A stretch of 64,000 nt of DNA from Pictodentalium vernedei (GCA_031216915.1 CM062290.1:384506718-384570717); one strand, 5' to 3'; positions 44,965 to 55,615 are shown, counted from the stretch's first letter. A program made the numbers and translations. Notes: a model not told the origin generated them from the sequence alone.

Positions 44965-45580
44965 TAGTGGTCAACTGATGATCAGAACCGACCACCACAA
45001 TTGGCCGATTGTGAGCAATCGGATGACAACGGCTCCTTGAATATCGGTTCAACCGATTGTTGCCAAGCATTTTGTGATGATTCATAAACCGCATTTTATT
45101 ATCTTCGGCAATTGTTAAATTGTTAATGTAAAATGATGTCAATCATACCATTCAATAAAGTTGAAACACCACCACAATGTGTATTCCTAATCTCTCTAGA
45201 AGCACCTTTATGGGATATACAATTTAAACGACATGTAAAGCTTACAATTGAGCATACTTGCGGCAATCGTCAGTTCAAACCGGAAAAGTGAAGGTTGACT
45301 CCAATGACTCAGGTCGCAGTAAAAATTACCAGCTGCGCGCACTTGAGTGGTAAACGTGGCTCCGAGAGCCATATTCACGGCCCAAGTGCGTGCAACTGGT
45401 AATTTTACTGGACCTGAGTCAACAGAGTTTAACACTGTGAAATATGTTCAATTTGATGTAGTTCTTTGCAAGCCTCGACTTGTCTAGTAGTGCACGGTAT
45501 TACAATCGGAATTGACCGATTGTGAGCTCAAATAACCAGCAATCGGTCAGCAGCCATTTTTGGTAATCGGTTGAACACTA
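44965..45580. mobile_element. hAT-like MITE with near-perfect 8-bp duplication
   Basis: Ends TAGTGGTCAACTGATGATC and (inverted) TAGTGTTCAACCGATTACC, related to the element at 33233-34077. Flanks CACACCTG (44957-44964) and AACACCTG (45581-45588) differ by one base. A large internal inverted pair at about 45285-45430 (TGACTCAGGTC..TAAAAATTACCAG against CTGGTAATTTTACTGGACC) fills the centre. No transposase. Confidence 0.78.
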
Positions 45581-45772
45581 AACACCTGACAATCTAGGAC
45601 ATTTCTAGAGAATTTTCAAGCTTTTGTCCAGTATCCTTATCTTCAATATATTTTATCACCTTTGATATTCGTAAAGATACCAGTTAACAATTCCTCTACA
45701 TCTATTGCATACCTACAATACATGTATTTGACACAAGTCCTTGAGAACAGTATGGAGTGTCATATTACTTAA

Positions 45773-46010
45773 CCCTTAAAGGCCCGGAGATTTTTATACC
45801 TCTTTGTTACACTTTAACAGTCTACAACTTGCAGCTTTACAGTTGTTTCTAGTCAAGCCTTGGCTACCTAAATTTGCAACCAAGACTTGCCTAGAAACAG
45901 CAGCCAATGTATTTCGAATTTAACTTGCAAGTTTACTTAGGGGCTGCATATTGGGGCACCTGTTTTGTCGAAGTAAAATGTGATCAAAGTCGGAATCAGG
46001 CACTGAAAGG
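45773..46010. mobile_element. TTAA-flanked foldback element
   Basis: TTAA at 45769-45772 and 46011-46014; ends CCCTTAAAGGCC and (inverted) CCTTTCAGTGCC. The centre is an inverted pair AGTTGTTTCTAGTCAAGCCT against AAGACTTGCCTAGAAACAGC, related to the one at 27962-28022. Confidence 0.7.
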
Positions 46011-46385
46011 TTAAGAGCATAGAAAATGTAATTTTTTGCAACAAAAGATCACAGCTTTCAAGCACACAGTTTGACCAAACTGACCTAAGGAATATACCTT
46101 TAAGGCCTTTTCTGAGAATGTCCAATTTTCAAGCACTTTCTAGGCCCTAGAATTTCAGTCTTAATCCTTACTTATTTCTGACTTTTATGACCTCAGAACA
46201 GGTGCCCTTAAAATGCGATCATGAGGATGTCCTACTGACAATCGACAAACTGCCAAGGCAGTGGTTTGTAGTAAAGGCTTGGCTGCCTTAACAGAGTCAA
46301 AACTTGGCTAGATATCCCTCCTAAGATACAGGACATGTACAAGCTGAGGTCAGGTGTGAATTCGAGCAAATTGTCCACCCATTAA

Positions 46386-46629
46386 CCCTTTACCCAACGT
46401 AACGGCCAAAACCGGCCAGTGCTATTCTCAAAAATCATCAGGTAATTTTCATTATTTTTTCATTTTTTGTCTCAAAAACGTAGGTTATGACCCCCTCATT
46501 GGAACGAGCTCATCGAGCTCGTTCCAATGAGGGGTCATAACCTATGTTTTTGAGACAAAAAATTAAACAAATTAGTTATTCAAGAATTATTTTTGCAAGT
46601 GGCATCTGCTTTTCATGTTAGGTAAAGGG
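46386..46629. mobile_element. Palindromic TTAA MITE (piggyBac-like), best copy
   Basis: TTAA at 46382-46385 and 46630-46633; ends CCCTTTACCCAACGTAACGG and (inverted) CCCTTTACCTAACATGAAAA. The arms GTCTCAAAAACGTAGGTTAT and ATAACCTATGTTTTTGAGAC fold around ACGAGCTCATCGAGCTCGT, an almost perfect ~110-bp palindrome. Confidence 0.9.
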
Positions 46630-46836
46630 TTAAGGGTCTCTTTACAGACATTTCATAAAATTAAATGAAAACATATTTAACTTTTACATCAAAAGCACCT
46701 CATTACAGGCATTTAATAAAAATAAATGAAAACACATTTGACTGTCACATCAAAAGCAGTATTAAAGCTTATTCTAACCGATTCCTAGTTCAGTACAAAC
46801 AGTTCCAAAATAAAACAGAAACTTTAAAAATCTTAC

Positions 46837-46960
46837 CAATGTTTTCTGTGAAGTCAAGGTTCAATGTTGGTGAAGAAAGAACTCTCGAGTTCAATCTTGG
46901 CATGACATTTTCTTTCTCCATTAAATAATCCAAGATGTTCATCCCATCATAAATTTGTCC
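46837..46960 (-). CDS. UGGT: UGGT exon (second in window)
   Basis: A 124-nt exon (starts in phase 0, ends after one base of a codon), preceded by TTTATTTGAAG and followed by GTAAGA on the minus strand. It encodes GQIYDGMNILDYLMEKENVM, then PRLNSRVLSSPTLNLDFTENI. The pattern D-x-x-x-x-x-Y-L/I-M-x-x-x-N-V-x-P-R-L/I-N-S-R-V/I-L is characteristic of UGGT just before the variable linker that precedes the IRPVTxW strand. The acceptor reads AAG rather than CAG, a weaker site. Confidence 0.92.
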
Positions 46961-47199
46961 CTTCAAATAAAACCAACTTTTTAAGTCAATAAAAATATTA
47001 ATTAATTTTTCTGCCAGGTTACACTCCAGTTTCCAAATATATGTGGTATTATTTTAGAAACCTATACCTGAGCTAAACCCATAAGTTCTCAGTTTAATTT
47101 TACAATAAGGCCTAAAAAAGTTAAAAATTTGCTTCTCAGGCCCTCCCGCATGGTCCTTTTGGCTACCGCATGCTTCCTTTTTATAACCAATGCAAACTT

Positions 47200-50052
47200 C
47201 AAACCAGAGACTCAAGTGAGCCTAAAACGCTCACCTGCCTCAAATTGTCAAAACAGATGAGTGTATCAGTAAGTGATCAGCAGCATGAGCAATTGTTTTG
47301 ATTTGCTATGACACAACCAAAGGCAACTTTTTTGGCCATTCATTTCTGCTGGTCCAAGGAAAGCTTCCTAGCAAGCTCTGTTCTGTGATGTATTAAAAAA
47401 ACAACAGCCGAAGAAATTTTTTGTTTTGTTTTAAACTACTGTGGTTCTCTCTAGCCCCCCCCCCCCCCCCCCTCCCAAAAAATATTGTTTTTTTTTTAAA
47501 AAAACACAAGAAAAAACAAGCAAATCAATTTGAACAAACTTGAATTTGACACCCCTAGAGATGTTACATACTTCAATAAAAAGCCCAAATATTCACCCCG
47601 GGACCTGATTTGAACAACCTTCAATCTAACCCTCCAAGAGGTGTTGTACACCAAATATCAAAAGAATCTGACTGCTGGATCTGAAGGAGATGATTTTAAA
47701 CGATAATTCCCCATATTGCACTAAGTAAATATTTGGGCTCCCTTGGGGAACCCAAATATTAACCCAGGAACTCAATTTGAACAAATTTGAACCTTACACC
47801 TCTAGAGATGTCACATACTAAATATGAAAGGATTCTCAATAGTGGGTCTGAAAAAGAAGATTTTTTAGAAAATTTTCTCCATATTGCACTAAGTTAAAAT
47901 TTGGGCTCCAATAAAGAGCCCAAATATTTATCCAGGGATCCCATTTGAACAAACTTGAATCTAACCCCCCTAAAGATGCTGCATACCAAATATCAAAAGA
48001 ATCTGACTGGTGGATCTGAAGAAGAAGATTTTTAAAGATTATTCCCCATATTGCACAAAGTTGGGGAGCGCGGTGGCTCAGTAGGTAGAGGTGCAGGCTG
48101 CAAGCCGAGAGGTCCTCGGTTCGAATCCCGGCTGCGGCAACTGCGTTGTGTCCTTGGGCAAGACACTTCATCCCCATTGCCCACGTGGGGGCACGATGAC
48201 GCCGTGTACTAAGGCGTACTGCACGTCGATGGTACGCCTGTCTTCAACCAATCTAACCCTGCCTGTGCTGCAGTGCGGAGTTACGATGTTGGGGAGCTGG
48301 CAGCTGCTCGTCGTTGCTCGGTGGTTCTCTCTGGGTACTCCGGCTTCCTCCAACCGTAAAACTGTCACGGTCATGATTAGCCATTGTGCATAAATATATG
48401 ACCTTAAACATCAATAAATAAATAAATAAATTGCACAAAGTTAATATTCAGGCTCCCAGCGGAAGCCCAAATATTAACCCAGGTACTCGATTTGAACAAA
48501 TTCAAATCTTACACCTCTAGAGATGACACAAACCAAATATGAAAGGATTCTCACTAGCAGGTCTGAAAAAAGAAGATTTTTTAAGAAATTTTCTCCATAT
48601 TGCACTGAGTTAAAATTTGGGCTCCATTTGAACAAACTTGAATCTAACCCCCCTAAAGATGCTGCATACCAAATATCAAAAGAATCTGACTGGTGGATCT
48701 GAAGAAGAAGATTTTTAAAGAATATCCCCCATATTCCACCAAGTTAATAATCAGGCTCCCATAGGAAGCCCAAATATAAACCCAGGGAGTCGATTTGAAC
48801 AAATTCAAATCTTACACCTCTAGAGTTGTCACATACCAAATATGAAAGGATTCTTACTAGTGGGTCTGAAAAAAAAAAATTTTAAGAAATTTTCTCATGT
48901 TGCACAAAGTTAAAATTTGAGCTCCAATGAAGAGCCCAAATATTCATCCAAGGATCCCATTTGAACAAACTTGAATATACCCTCAAAAGAATCTGACTGG
49001 TGGATCTGAAGGAGAAGATTTTTAAAGATTATTCCCCATACTGCACCAAGTTAATATTCGGGCTTCCACAGGAAGACCAAATATTAACCCAGGGACTCAA
49101 TTTGAACAAACTTCAATCTGACCACTGTAGATGTTGTATACCAAGTATCAAAAGAATCTGACTGTTTGATCTGAAGAAGAAGATTTTTAAAGCTTATTCC
49201 CCATAGCGCCCTAAGTTAATTATTTGGGCTCCTCTGTTGAGCCCAAATAAGAACCGAGGGGTCAATTTGAACACACTTGTATTTGACCGTCCTATGGATG
49301 CTGTATACCAAATATCAAAAGATTCTGATCAGCGATTCTGAAGAAAATGTTTTTTTTTCAATTTTTGCAAATATGCTGACTCGGCATTTTTTTCAAATGC
49401 CTCTACAGAACACTCTGACACAACCGATGGCCATTTTCTTTTTTTTAATCCATTCTACTGGTCAAAAGGATGCTTTATACCAAATAAGAGTTCTCTGTTC
49501 AATGTAGTTTGGAAAATATGGGCATTTGAATTTTTTTTTCTATTTTTAGCCCCTGGGGTACCCATGGGCTACGAAAAAAAAAAATTGGACACCAATTAAG
49601 TACTTTGGACCCACTTATGCTACATGCCAAATTTGGTTCAAATCGGCCCATCGGTTCTTGAAATAGAAATTTTGGGCGGAGTCCAAAATGGGTATGTGCT
49701 AACAGAGAGCCCAAATATTGATCTACCAACTTCACTTGAACAAACTTTAATCTTCAACACTAAAGAGTGCTACATACCTTATATCAAGGCAATCTCTCTG
49801 GTGGTTCATGAGAAGAAGATTTTTAAAGATTTTTAGGCTTTGGCATCATTGCCCAGAGCCCGAAGAAGGCAACCGCTTCATTTGAACAAAATAGAAAGGG
49901 TATACCCCAGGGATGGTTTGTGCAATATATGTTTGAATTTGGCTGACTGGCTGTGAAGAAGAAGCCAAGTTTGCAAAAGTTAACGGACGACGGATGGCGG
50001 ACAACACGTGATGGCAATACCTCACACTGACTCGCAGTCAGGTGAGCTAAAA
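47200..50052. mobile_element. Tandem-unit element Y1 inside repeat X
   Basis: Starts GAGACTCAAGTGAGCCTAAA then CGCTCACCTGCC, and ends GTCAGGTGAGCTAAAAAT, with GCTCACCTG/CAGGTGAGC inverted at the borders. The body is built of units with TTTGAACAAACTTGAATCTA, ATACCAAATATCAAAAGAAT, CTGGATCTGAAG-like and GAAGATTTTTAAAG blocks. Near the right end ACGGACGACGGATGGCGGAC occurs. A C18 run lies at 47455-47472. No transposase or long frame is seen. A second element, Y2, lies at 51385-53120. Confidence 0.82.
48063..48430 (+). mobile_element. SINE with tRNA-like head
   Basis: The head has an A box (GGTGGCTCAGTAGGTAGAGG) and a good B box (GGTTCGAATCC at 48118-48128). The body from 48145 is the same as in the 5S-headed SINE (TTGTGTCCTTGGGCAAGACA, GACGCCGTGTACTAAGGCGT, GGTGGTTCTCTCTGGGTACT), and the tail is (AATA)n. 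A 12-bp duplication TTGCACAAAGTT (48051-48062, 48431-48442) marks retroposition into element Y1. The head lacks the features of a working tRNA, so it is not a tRNA gene. Confidence 0.93.
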
Positions 50053-50282
50053 ATAAATTTTAAATGGTTTATGTCTGATATTTTACAGAAGTTAATAAAA
50101 TTGATAAATTTGTCCCTTGAGTGCAACAAGGCTTTGTAATACTTTAGCATTGCAAAGCCTTCTGGCAGTCAAAGGATGAAATACACCAACATCCATGCTG
50201 TTCTGGACTGTAGATTATGAGGCCTAAGACATAAAACAACCAAGAACATGGACTTTTGATGGCAAAGAAATAATTACAAAAA

Positions 50283-51378
50283 GTTAAAAAATTTATAGAA
50301 AACAAAGTCCTAGTACTCGCACCAACCCCTGACAATCAAAATACATAATAATATGATCCATTAACATAGAAAAAATAATTGAAATCAAAATATTTTGAAA
50401 AAGTATTTTTTCTGAACAGCCCAAGTTTCTGAAAAGTAACGTTGAGCCCCAATGGATCCCAAGCCTAAGTGTGGACAAAAATTTTAAAAATATTTTAAAC
50501 AATTTATTCAACACTTACGAACAATAATAATGTATCTAGTTATGATTAAATTAACATCAAGATATTATTTTCAAGAAATCCCCCCTCACACAGAGGGCTG
50601 TTGTAAATGTAAACAATAAGTGTAAAAACACAAGAATAAGACTCCAGGCACCCAGGCCCGAAATCAGTTACCAATAATACACTATCTGATGCAAAACAGA
50701 GACTTCCAGGGAAGAAACTGCAGAACATCAGATGGTAGATGCAGAACACAACGCCTAACCACCCATAGGTGAAGACGTAAACATGGGGAAAAGAACAGAA
50801 TTCATTCTGTTATTCAGCTAAAACTCCCAAGAAATTTTAGTAATAAAATTACAGAAAATATGCCAAAAGCATGGGAGAATAGCAAGAGGGGACTTAAAGG
50901 AAAGGGAGAGAGGAAAACACTGAACAATCAGTGTAACTTGATAACAAGAATGACAACAAAATGGCTGCTGCCTCGAAAATAGGTAACTTAACATAGTTTC
51001 ATTAAAAAATTTTAAGTTACAGCCCTGATAATTTTCTGTCACACATTTTTCCTCTCCTCCTTCTATATCCTCCTTAGAATCACCATTTCACTAATATTTA
51101 TGTGTCTGGCATCATTTAAACTGAGATTTACAAGCACAAAGATCAGTCAGATGTTAACTGATGAAGGGCCAAACTAAGAATGATTAATGGCGCCAATTTC
51201 GGAACGTCCTTGACACTGCGCATGCGCAGTAGAGGTGAAGTGTGGAGGGCCATTCAGGACATGTTTTCTTTGGTTTTAGATGCAAATTTTGGAGACTGAG
51301 AGGCAAAATTTGTGTTTGGCCCTATATTTTAAGAGTTAGCACCAGCTATGTCTGGGTGATTGGTAAGTATAAAAATAT
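50283..51378 (-). mobile_element. Internally deleted DIRS family I derivative
   Basis: Begins GTTAAAAAATTTATAG (the 3' tip of a family I element) and passes directly into the 5' leader (CCTAGTACTCGCACCAACCC, equal to 23308 in B2), then follows that leader and the right ITR (CTGCGCATGCGCAGTAGAGG at about 51216) to the end near 51378. All three genes, the internal complementary region and most of the left ITR are gone, leaving about 1.1 kb. Confidence 0.82.
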
Positions 51379-51384
51379 AAAATA

Positions 51385-53120
51385 ACAAGAGGCCCCAGGG
51401 AGCCTGAGGGCGCTCACCTGACAAGGTAGACTAAATATCAACCCAGGGAATTGATTTCAACAAGTTGCATCTGCCCCTCCTAAGAAAAGCTTATACCAAA
51501 TATCCAAAGATTCTGACCAGTGGATCTAAAAAAAAAGAAGATTTTTAAAGAATCTTCTTCATATTGAAGTTATAATTCGGGCTCCCGCAGAGAGCCCAAA
51601 TATGAACCCTGGGACTTGGCTTAAACAAACTTGAATCTCACCCCCCTAAGGATTCTGCACACCAAATATCAAAACATTCCAACTGCTGGATCTGAAGAAG
51701 ATTTTTAAAGAAAATTCCTCATTTTGAATTAAGTTACAATTCGAGCTCCCACAGGGAGCCCAAAAATGGACCTAGGGACATGGCTTGAACAAACTTGAAT
51801 CTTACCCCCCTAAGGATGCTGCATACCAAATATCAAAAGCATTCTGACTGCTGGATCTGAAGAAGAAGATGTTTAAAGAAAATTCCTTATTTTGAACTAA
51901 GTTATCATTCAGGCTTCCACAGTGAACCCAAATATGAACCCAGGGACTTGGCTTGAACAAACTTGAATCTCACCCCCCTGAGGATGCTGCTTGCCAAATA
52001 TCAAAACATTCCAACTGCTGAATCAGAAGAAGAAGATTTTTAAAGAAAAATTCCTCATATTGAACTAAGTTATAATTCAGGCTCCCACAGGGAGCCAAAA
52101 TATGAACCCAGGGACTTGGCTTTAACAAACTTGAATCTCACCCCCAAGGATGCTGCACACCAAATACCAAAACATTCCGACTACTGGATCTGAAGAAGAA
52201 GATTTTTTAAGAAAATTCCTCATTTTGAACTCAGTTACAATTCGAGCTCCCACAGTGAGCCCAAATATGGACCTTGGGACATGGCTTGAACAAACTTGAA
52301 TCTCACCCCCTAAGGATGCTGCATACATTCTGACTGCTGGATCTGAAGAAGAAGATTTTTAAAGAAAATTCCTCATTTTGAACTAAGTTATAATTCGGGC
52401 TCCCACAGGGAGTCCAAATATGAACCCAGGGACTTGGCTTGAACAAACCTGAATCTCACCCCCCCCCCCCCCCCCCCCCCCCCTATGCATGCTGCATACC
52501 CAATATCAAAAGATTCTGTGTGCTGGATCTTGAGAAGAAGATTTTTAAAGAAATTTGTCTGAAATGCACTAAGTTCAAATTCAGGCTCCTATACTGAGCC
52601 CAAATATGAACCCAGGGGGCCGATTTGAACAAACTTGAACCAGATCCATCCCACAATGTTGCATACCAAATATCAAAAGATTCTGCCTACTGGATCTGGA
52701 GAAGAAGATTTTTTAATAAATTTGCCTGAAATGCACTAAGTTCGAATTCGGGCTTCTACAGTGAGCCCAAATATGAATACAGGGGGCCGATTTGAACAAA
52801 CTTGAATCAGATCCACCCCATAATGCTGTATACCAAATATCAAATGATTTTGCCCACTTGTGCTGGAGAAGAAGATTTTTTAGTAATTTCTCTAATATAC
52901 ATAGGGTGCTATCAGAGTTATGCCCCCTATGGAGCCCCAAGTGGGCATGTCCATTTCATTTGAACAAACTTGAATTGACATATGGTAATAAACATCCATA
53001 CCAAGTTTCGAGCAAATCGACCTAGCGGTTTCAGAGGAGAAGCCATTTGAAAAATGTTCACGACGCCTGACACATGACGGACGGCAAATGATAAATTTAG
53101 CTCCCTTCGGTGAGCTAATA
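51385..53120. mobile_element. Tandem-unit element Y2
   Basis: Starts ACAAGAGGCCCCAGGGAGCC, TGAGGGCGCTCACCTGAC and ends GCTCCCTTCGGTGAGCTAAT. About ten units of ~155-165 bp with GAACCCAGGGACTTGGCTTG, CAAACTTGAATCTCACCCCC and CTGGATCTGAAGAAGAAGAT. Close to the right end is CGACGCCTGACACATGACGG. A C25 run is at 52459-52483. Short frames repeat with the unit and are not genes. Confidence 0.82.
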
Positions 53121-53125
53121 AAAAC

Positions 53126-53480
53126 ACCCGTCTCCATGCAATTTTACAAAAATGAACTGAGAAACAGTAAATCTACTTTATGAGGCCTAATAGCTACTGT
53201 ATATATGTGTACACAGCTGATAATGACTTAACATGTGTTTTTACATCACTGTTGGCTGCCTTTCTCAAGGAAGAAATACTTATGGGACAACGTTTTCAGA
53301 GCAAAAAAATTGGGACAGTCGGTGGCTGTATGAGGACTTAAGGGTTAAAAAATTATTTAATTATTAACTGGTAGAGTGCTAGAAGCCACTACCATGGCTC
53401 TACTGAAAAGTACTGAAGGCCACTATAGTGGCTTTACACTGTATGCATTAGCTTGATGTTTTGTCACCAGCTGAACAAAA
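53126..53480. other. Intron sequence, nothing recognised
   Basis: No exon or identifiable repeat except a small inverted pair near 53385-53435 (CTACCATGGCTCTACTGAAA, CCACTATAGTGGC). Confidence 0.45.
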
Positions 53481-53734
53481 TTTATTTATTGGTGTTTACG
53501 GTCACATACTTATGCACAATGGCTAATCATGACTGTGACAGTTTTACAGGTGGAGGAAGCCGGAGTACCTGGAGAGAACCACTGAGCATCGACGAGCAAC
53601 TGTCAGCTCCTCAACATTCTAACTCTGTTCAAGCTTTGCTCAAGCAGGGTTACAGCGGTTGAAGACATGTGCACCATCGACATGCTGTACGCCTTAGTAC
53701 ACGGCGTCACTGTGCCCCCATGTAGGAAACTGGG
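53481..53734 (-). mobile_element. 5'-truncated SINE body
   Basis: The minus strand carries the shared SINE body (GGGGGCACAGTGACGCCGTG, TACTAAGGCGTACAGC, GGTTCTCTCCAGGTACTCCG, GTGCATAAGTATGTGACCGT) and a short (AATA) tail. The head is missing. A 12-bp duplication AGCTGAACAAAA (53469-53480, 53735-53746) shows it inserted already truncated. Confidence 0.85.
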
Positions 53735-54098
53735 AGCTGAACAAAAAATATTTATATAAAATTGTTTACTTACAATTTATTGGAGAGTGCCAGCAAAACA
53801 AATCAATTATTTATGAACAAAACTTTGCTAAACCAAGATGGTAGTAATAGAATCTTTAAAAAAAATAGTCACATTATAAATCACCTTTGAAAAATAATTC
53901 AGCACTCTACCAGTTAAATACAGAAGAGCCCTGATCAACCACATCATTAAGTTCATTCTAAAAGGAGGGTCAGAAGCTATGTTTTGGCAGCATAAAAAAT
54001 GAATTTTTTCTAGTTATTCACTAAAATATTGAGCAATGCCATGCATAAGATCAGTTAGGTAAAGAGTTTGACAAATATTTGATACGATATAATCCTAC

Positions 54099-54263
54099 CT
54101 GATATGCATCACTTTGCATCTGTGATGTACCCTCAAGTATTTCAGAAACAACACCTTCTTCGAATGATGTTGAAGTAAGATATTTTTTCGGTAATGGAAC
54201 TCCATTGATCAATACCTGGGGAAACTCCCTCAAACCACACTTGCTGATAAAATCAGACGCAGC
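54099..54263 (-). CDS. UGGT: UGGT exon (first in window)
   Basis: A 165-nt exon of 55 codons, phase 0 at both ends, preceded by GATTTTTTCAG and followed by GTAGGA on the minus strand. It encodes AASDFISKCGLREFPQVLIN, then GVPLPKKYLTSTSFEEGVVS, then EILEGTSQMQSDAYQ. The P-Q-V-L-x-N-G-x-P-L loop with a following F-E-E helix is typical of a UGGT thioredoxin-like domain. In gene order it is the most upstream exon visible; the signal peptide and earlier domains must lie beyond 64000. The right border of DIRS D (54319) is 56 bp upstream of the acceptor. Confidence 0.93.
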
Positions 54264-54353
54264 CTGAAAAAATCATACAGTTTCTATTTATTCACAGCAA
54301 TAAATGACCCAAAAATCTAAATTTTATAGTAAATTTCCTTTCTTATTATACCT

Positions 54354-54601
54354 ACCACAATTGTTTACTACAGGCTTGCACTACAGTGGAAGTCCCTAAC
54401 TCGGATAAAATACTCTCTATTTTTGTCTTTCCCAAGCAAGTTGGGAAAGAAAAGTGGTGCAAAAGCACCAATAAAAATAAGCCAAAACTGGGTCGAGTGC
54501 AACCGGCGCAGACCCAGTACGGGACGCTCTCTCCCAAGTACAACTCCACGACTTCCGTTGCCAGTGCGCATATACCGTCTCTGAAGACTCATTCTTTTTG
54601 A
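54354..54601. repeat. Left ITR of DIRS D
   Basis: ACAATTGTTTACTACAGGCT through CTTTCCCAAGCAAGTTGGGA and CGTCTCTGAAGACTCATTCT. Inverted match at 60620-60869 (TTTAGAGACGG there, one base different). Confidence 0.9.
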
Positions 54602-54680
54602 ATCCGTAAACGTTAGAGTTATGTGATCAGCGGGGAGGAAAGATTCTTTACCCGTAAAGAAGACGGGAGGGCCTCCATGT

Positions 54681-54775
54681 AAACAATTGTGGTAGGTATA
54701 ATAAGAAAGGAAATTTACTATAAAATTTAGATTTCTTATCAACCTACTCACAATTGTTTACTACAGGCTGAATAG
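54681..54775. repeat. Internal complementary region of DIRS D
   Basis: GTAAACAATTGTGGTAGGTA to TACTATAAAATTT is complementary to the outer left end (54319-54368), and the following AGATTTCTTATCAACCTACT CACAATTGTTTACTACAGGC is complementary to the outer right end (60850-60887). Same logic as in element C although the sequence is unrelated. Confidence 0.88.
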
Positions 54776-54985
54776 ACAAATGGCTGGAGGGAATCGAATA
54801 ACCAACCCCCACATAACCCTAGTGCACTGGAACCGTGAAGCAGAAGGAAGAGGTCCCGAGGCTTATCAACCATAATGTCGCAATCATTGGTAAAGGACAA
54901 TGAAAAGAGACATATGCGCCTGTGTGACACACAGACAGAAAAAAGGGCAGTAACAGCACAAGGCTGAAACTGACCTTCAAGAAGC

Positions 54986-55615
54986 CTAATGGCTATGGCA
55001 GACAACAGCCTGAGCAGAAGAAAGAGGACCCAAGGCAAAAAGGTCCTCCGACTGCTCCTGCAACTGGCGTAAATAAAAGGTGGAGAAAGTAGAAGCATTT
55101 CTCCAGTAGGCTGCCTGCATAACATCCGACAACTTGACGGAGTTAGAATAAGCCCAAGAGGTAGACAGTGCCCGCACCTCGTGGGCAGAAATACGATTGG
55201 TAATACAATCGCCAGCTGCTAAACGACTATAAGCCGTACGAATAGCAAGACAAATCCATCGAGAAATGGATTGAGGAGAGATCTTCTGTCGACCCGGAAT
55301 GAGAGACAGAAAAAAACGTTTTCTGCCCTTCCGAATGAAGCGTGTCCGATCAAGATAAATGCGAATAGCACAGACCGGACAGAGCAAAGGGCGAGTACCC
55401 TCAACAGAGGGAAGAGCCCTGATACAGATAGGAGGAGGAGTAGTATCTGGTAACTGATTCTTAGCCAAAAAGGAGCAATCAGTGGTAAAAGTAACACTGT
55501 TGGGAGAACTCCTAAAAAAGGCCGGGTCAACCGAGAGGGCGTTTGGGAGAACTCCTAAAAAAGGCCGGGTCAACCGAGAGGGCGTGAAACTCACTAACCC
55601 GTCTGGCCGAAGCAA
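54986..55615 (-). pseudogene. Recombinase C-terminal part of DIRS D, cut off by frameshift
   Basis: Carries the C-terminal recombinase boxes: HEVRALSTSWAYSNSVKLSD and the tyrosine box STFSTFYLRQL. It is separated from its N-terminal part (in the 55527-58016 frame, which contains ARRVSEFHALSVDP) by a 43-bp tandem duplication at 55501-55586 (units start TGGGAGAACTCCTAAAAAAG). 43 is not a multiple of three, so the frame is shifted within the recombinase. Confidence 0.9.

Larger units (their letters stand above)
47105..50280 (-). repeat. Repeat X, copy 3, split by element Y1
   Basis: 47105-47200 (AGGCCTAAAAAAGTTAAAAA, GGCCCTCCCGCATGGTCCTT) and 50052-50280 (GGTTTATGTCTGATATTTTA, ATGCTGTTCTGGACTGTAGA, GAACATGGACTTTTGATGGC) together equal one inverted copy of 16431-16800. 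The ~2.85 kb between them is element Y1, so Y1 jumped into X. Confidence 0.82.

Noticed and set aside
48063-48140. A tRNA gene
   Set aside because: A and B boxes exist, but no convincing anticodon or acceptor stems form, and the sequence continues as a SINE.
51385-53120. CRISPR-like or protein-coding repeats
   Set aside because: Units are ~160 bp, diverged and without spacers; the host is a eukaryote; frames repeat only because the unit repeats.
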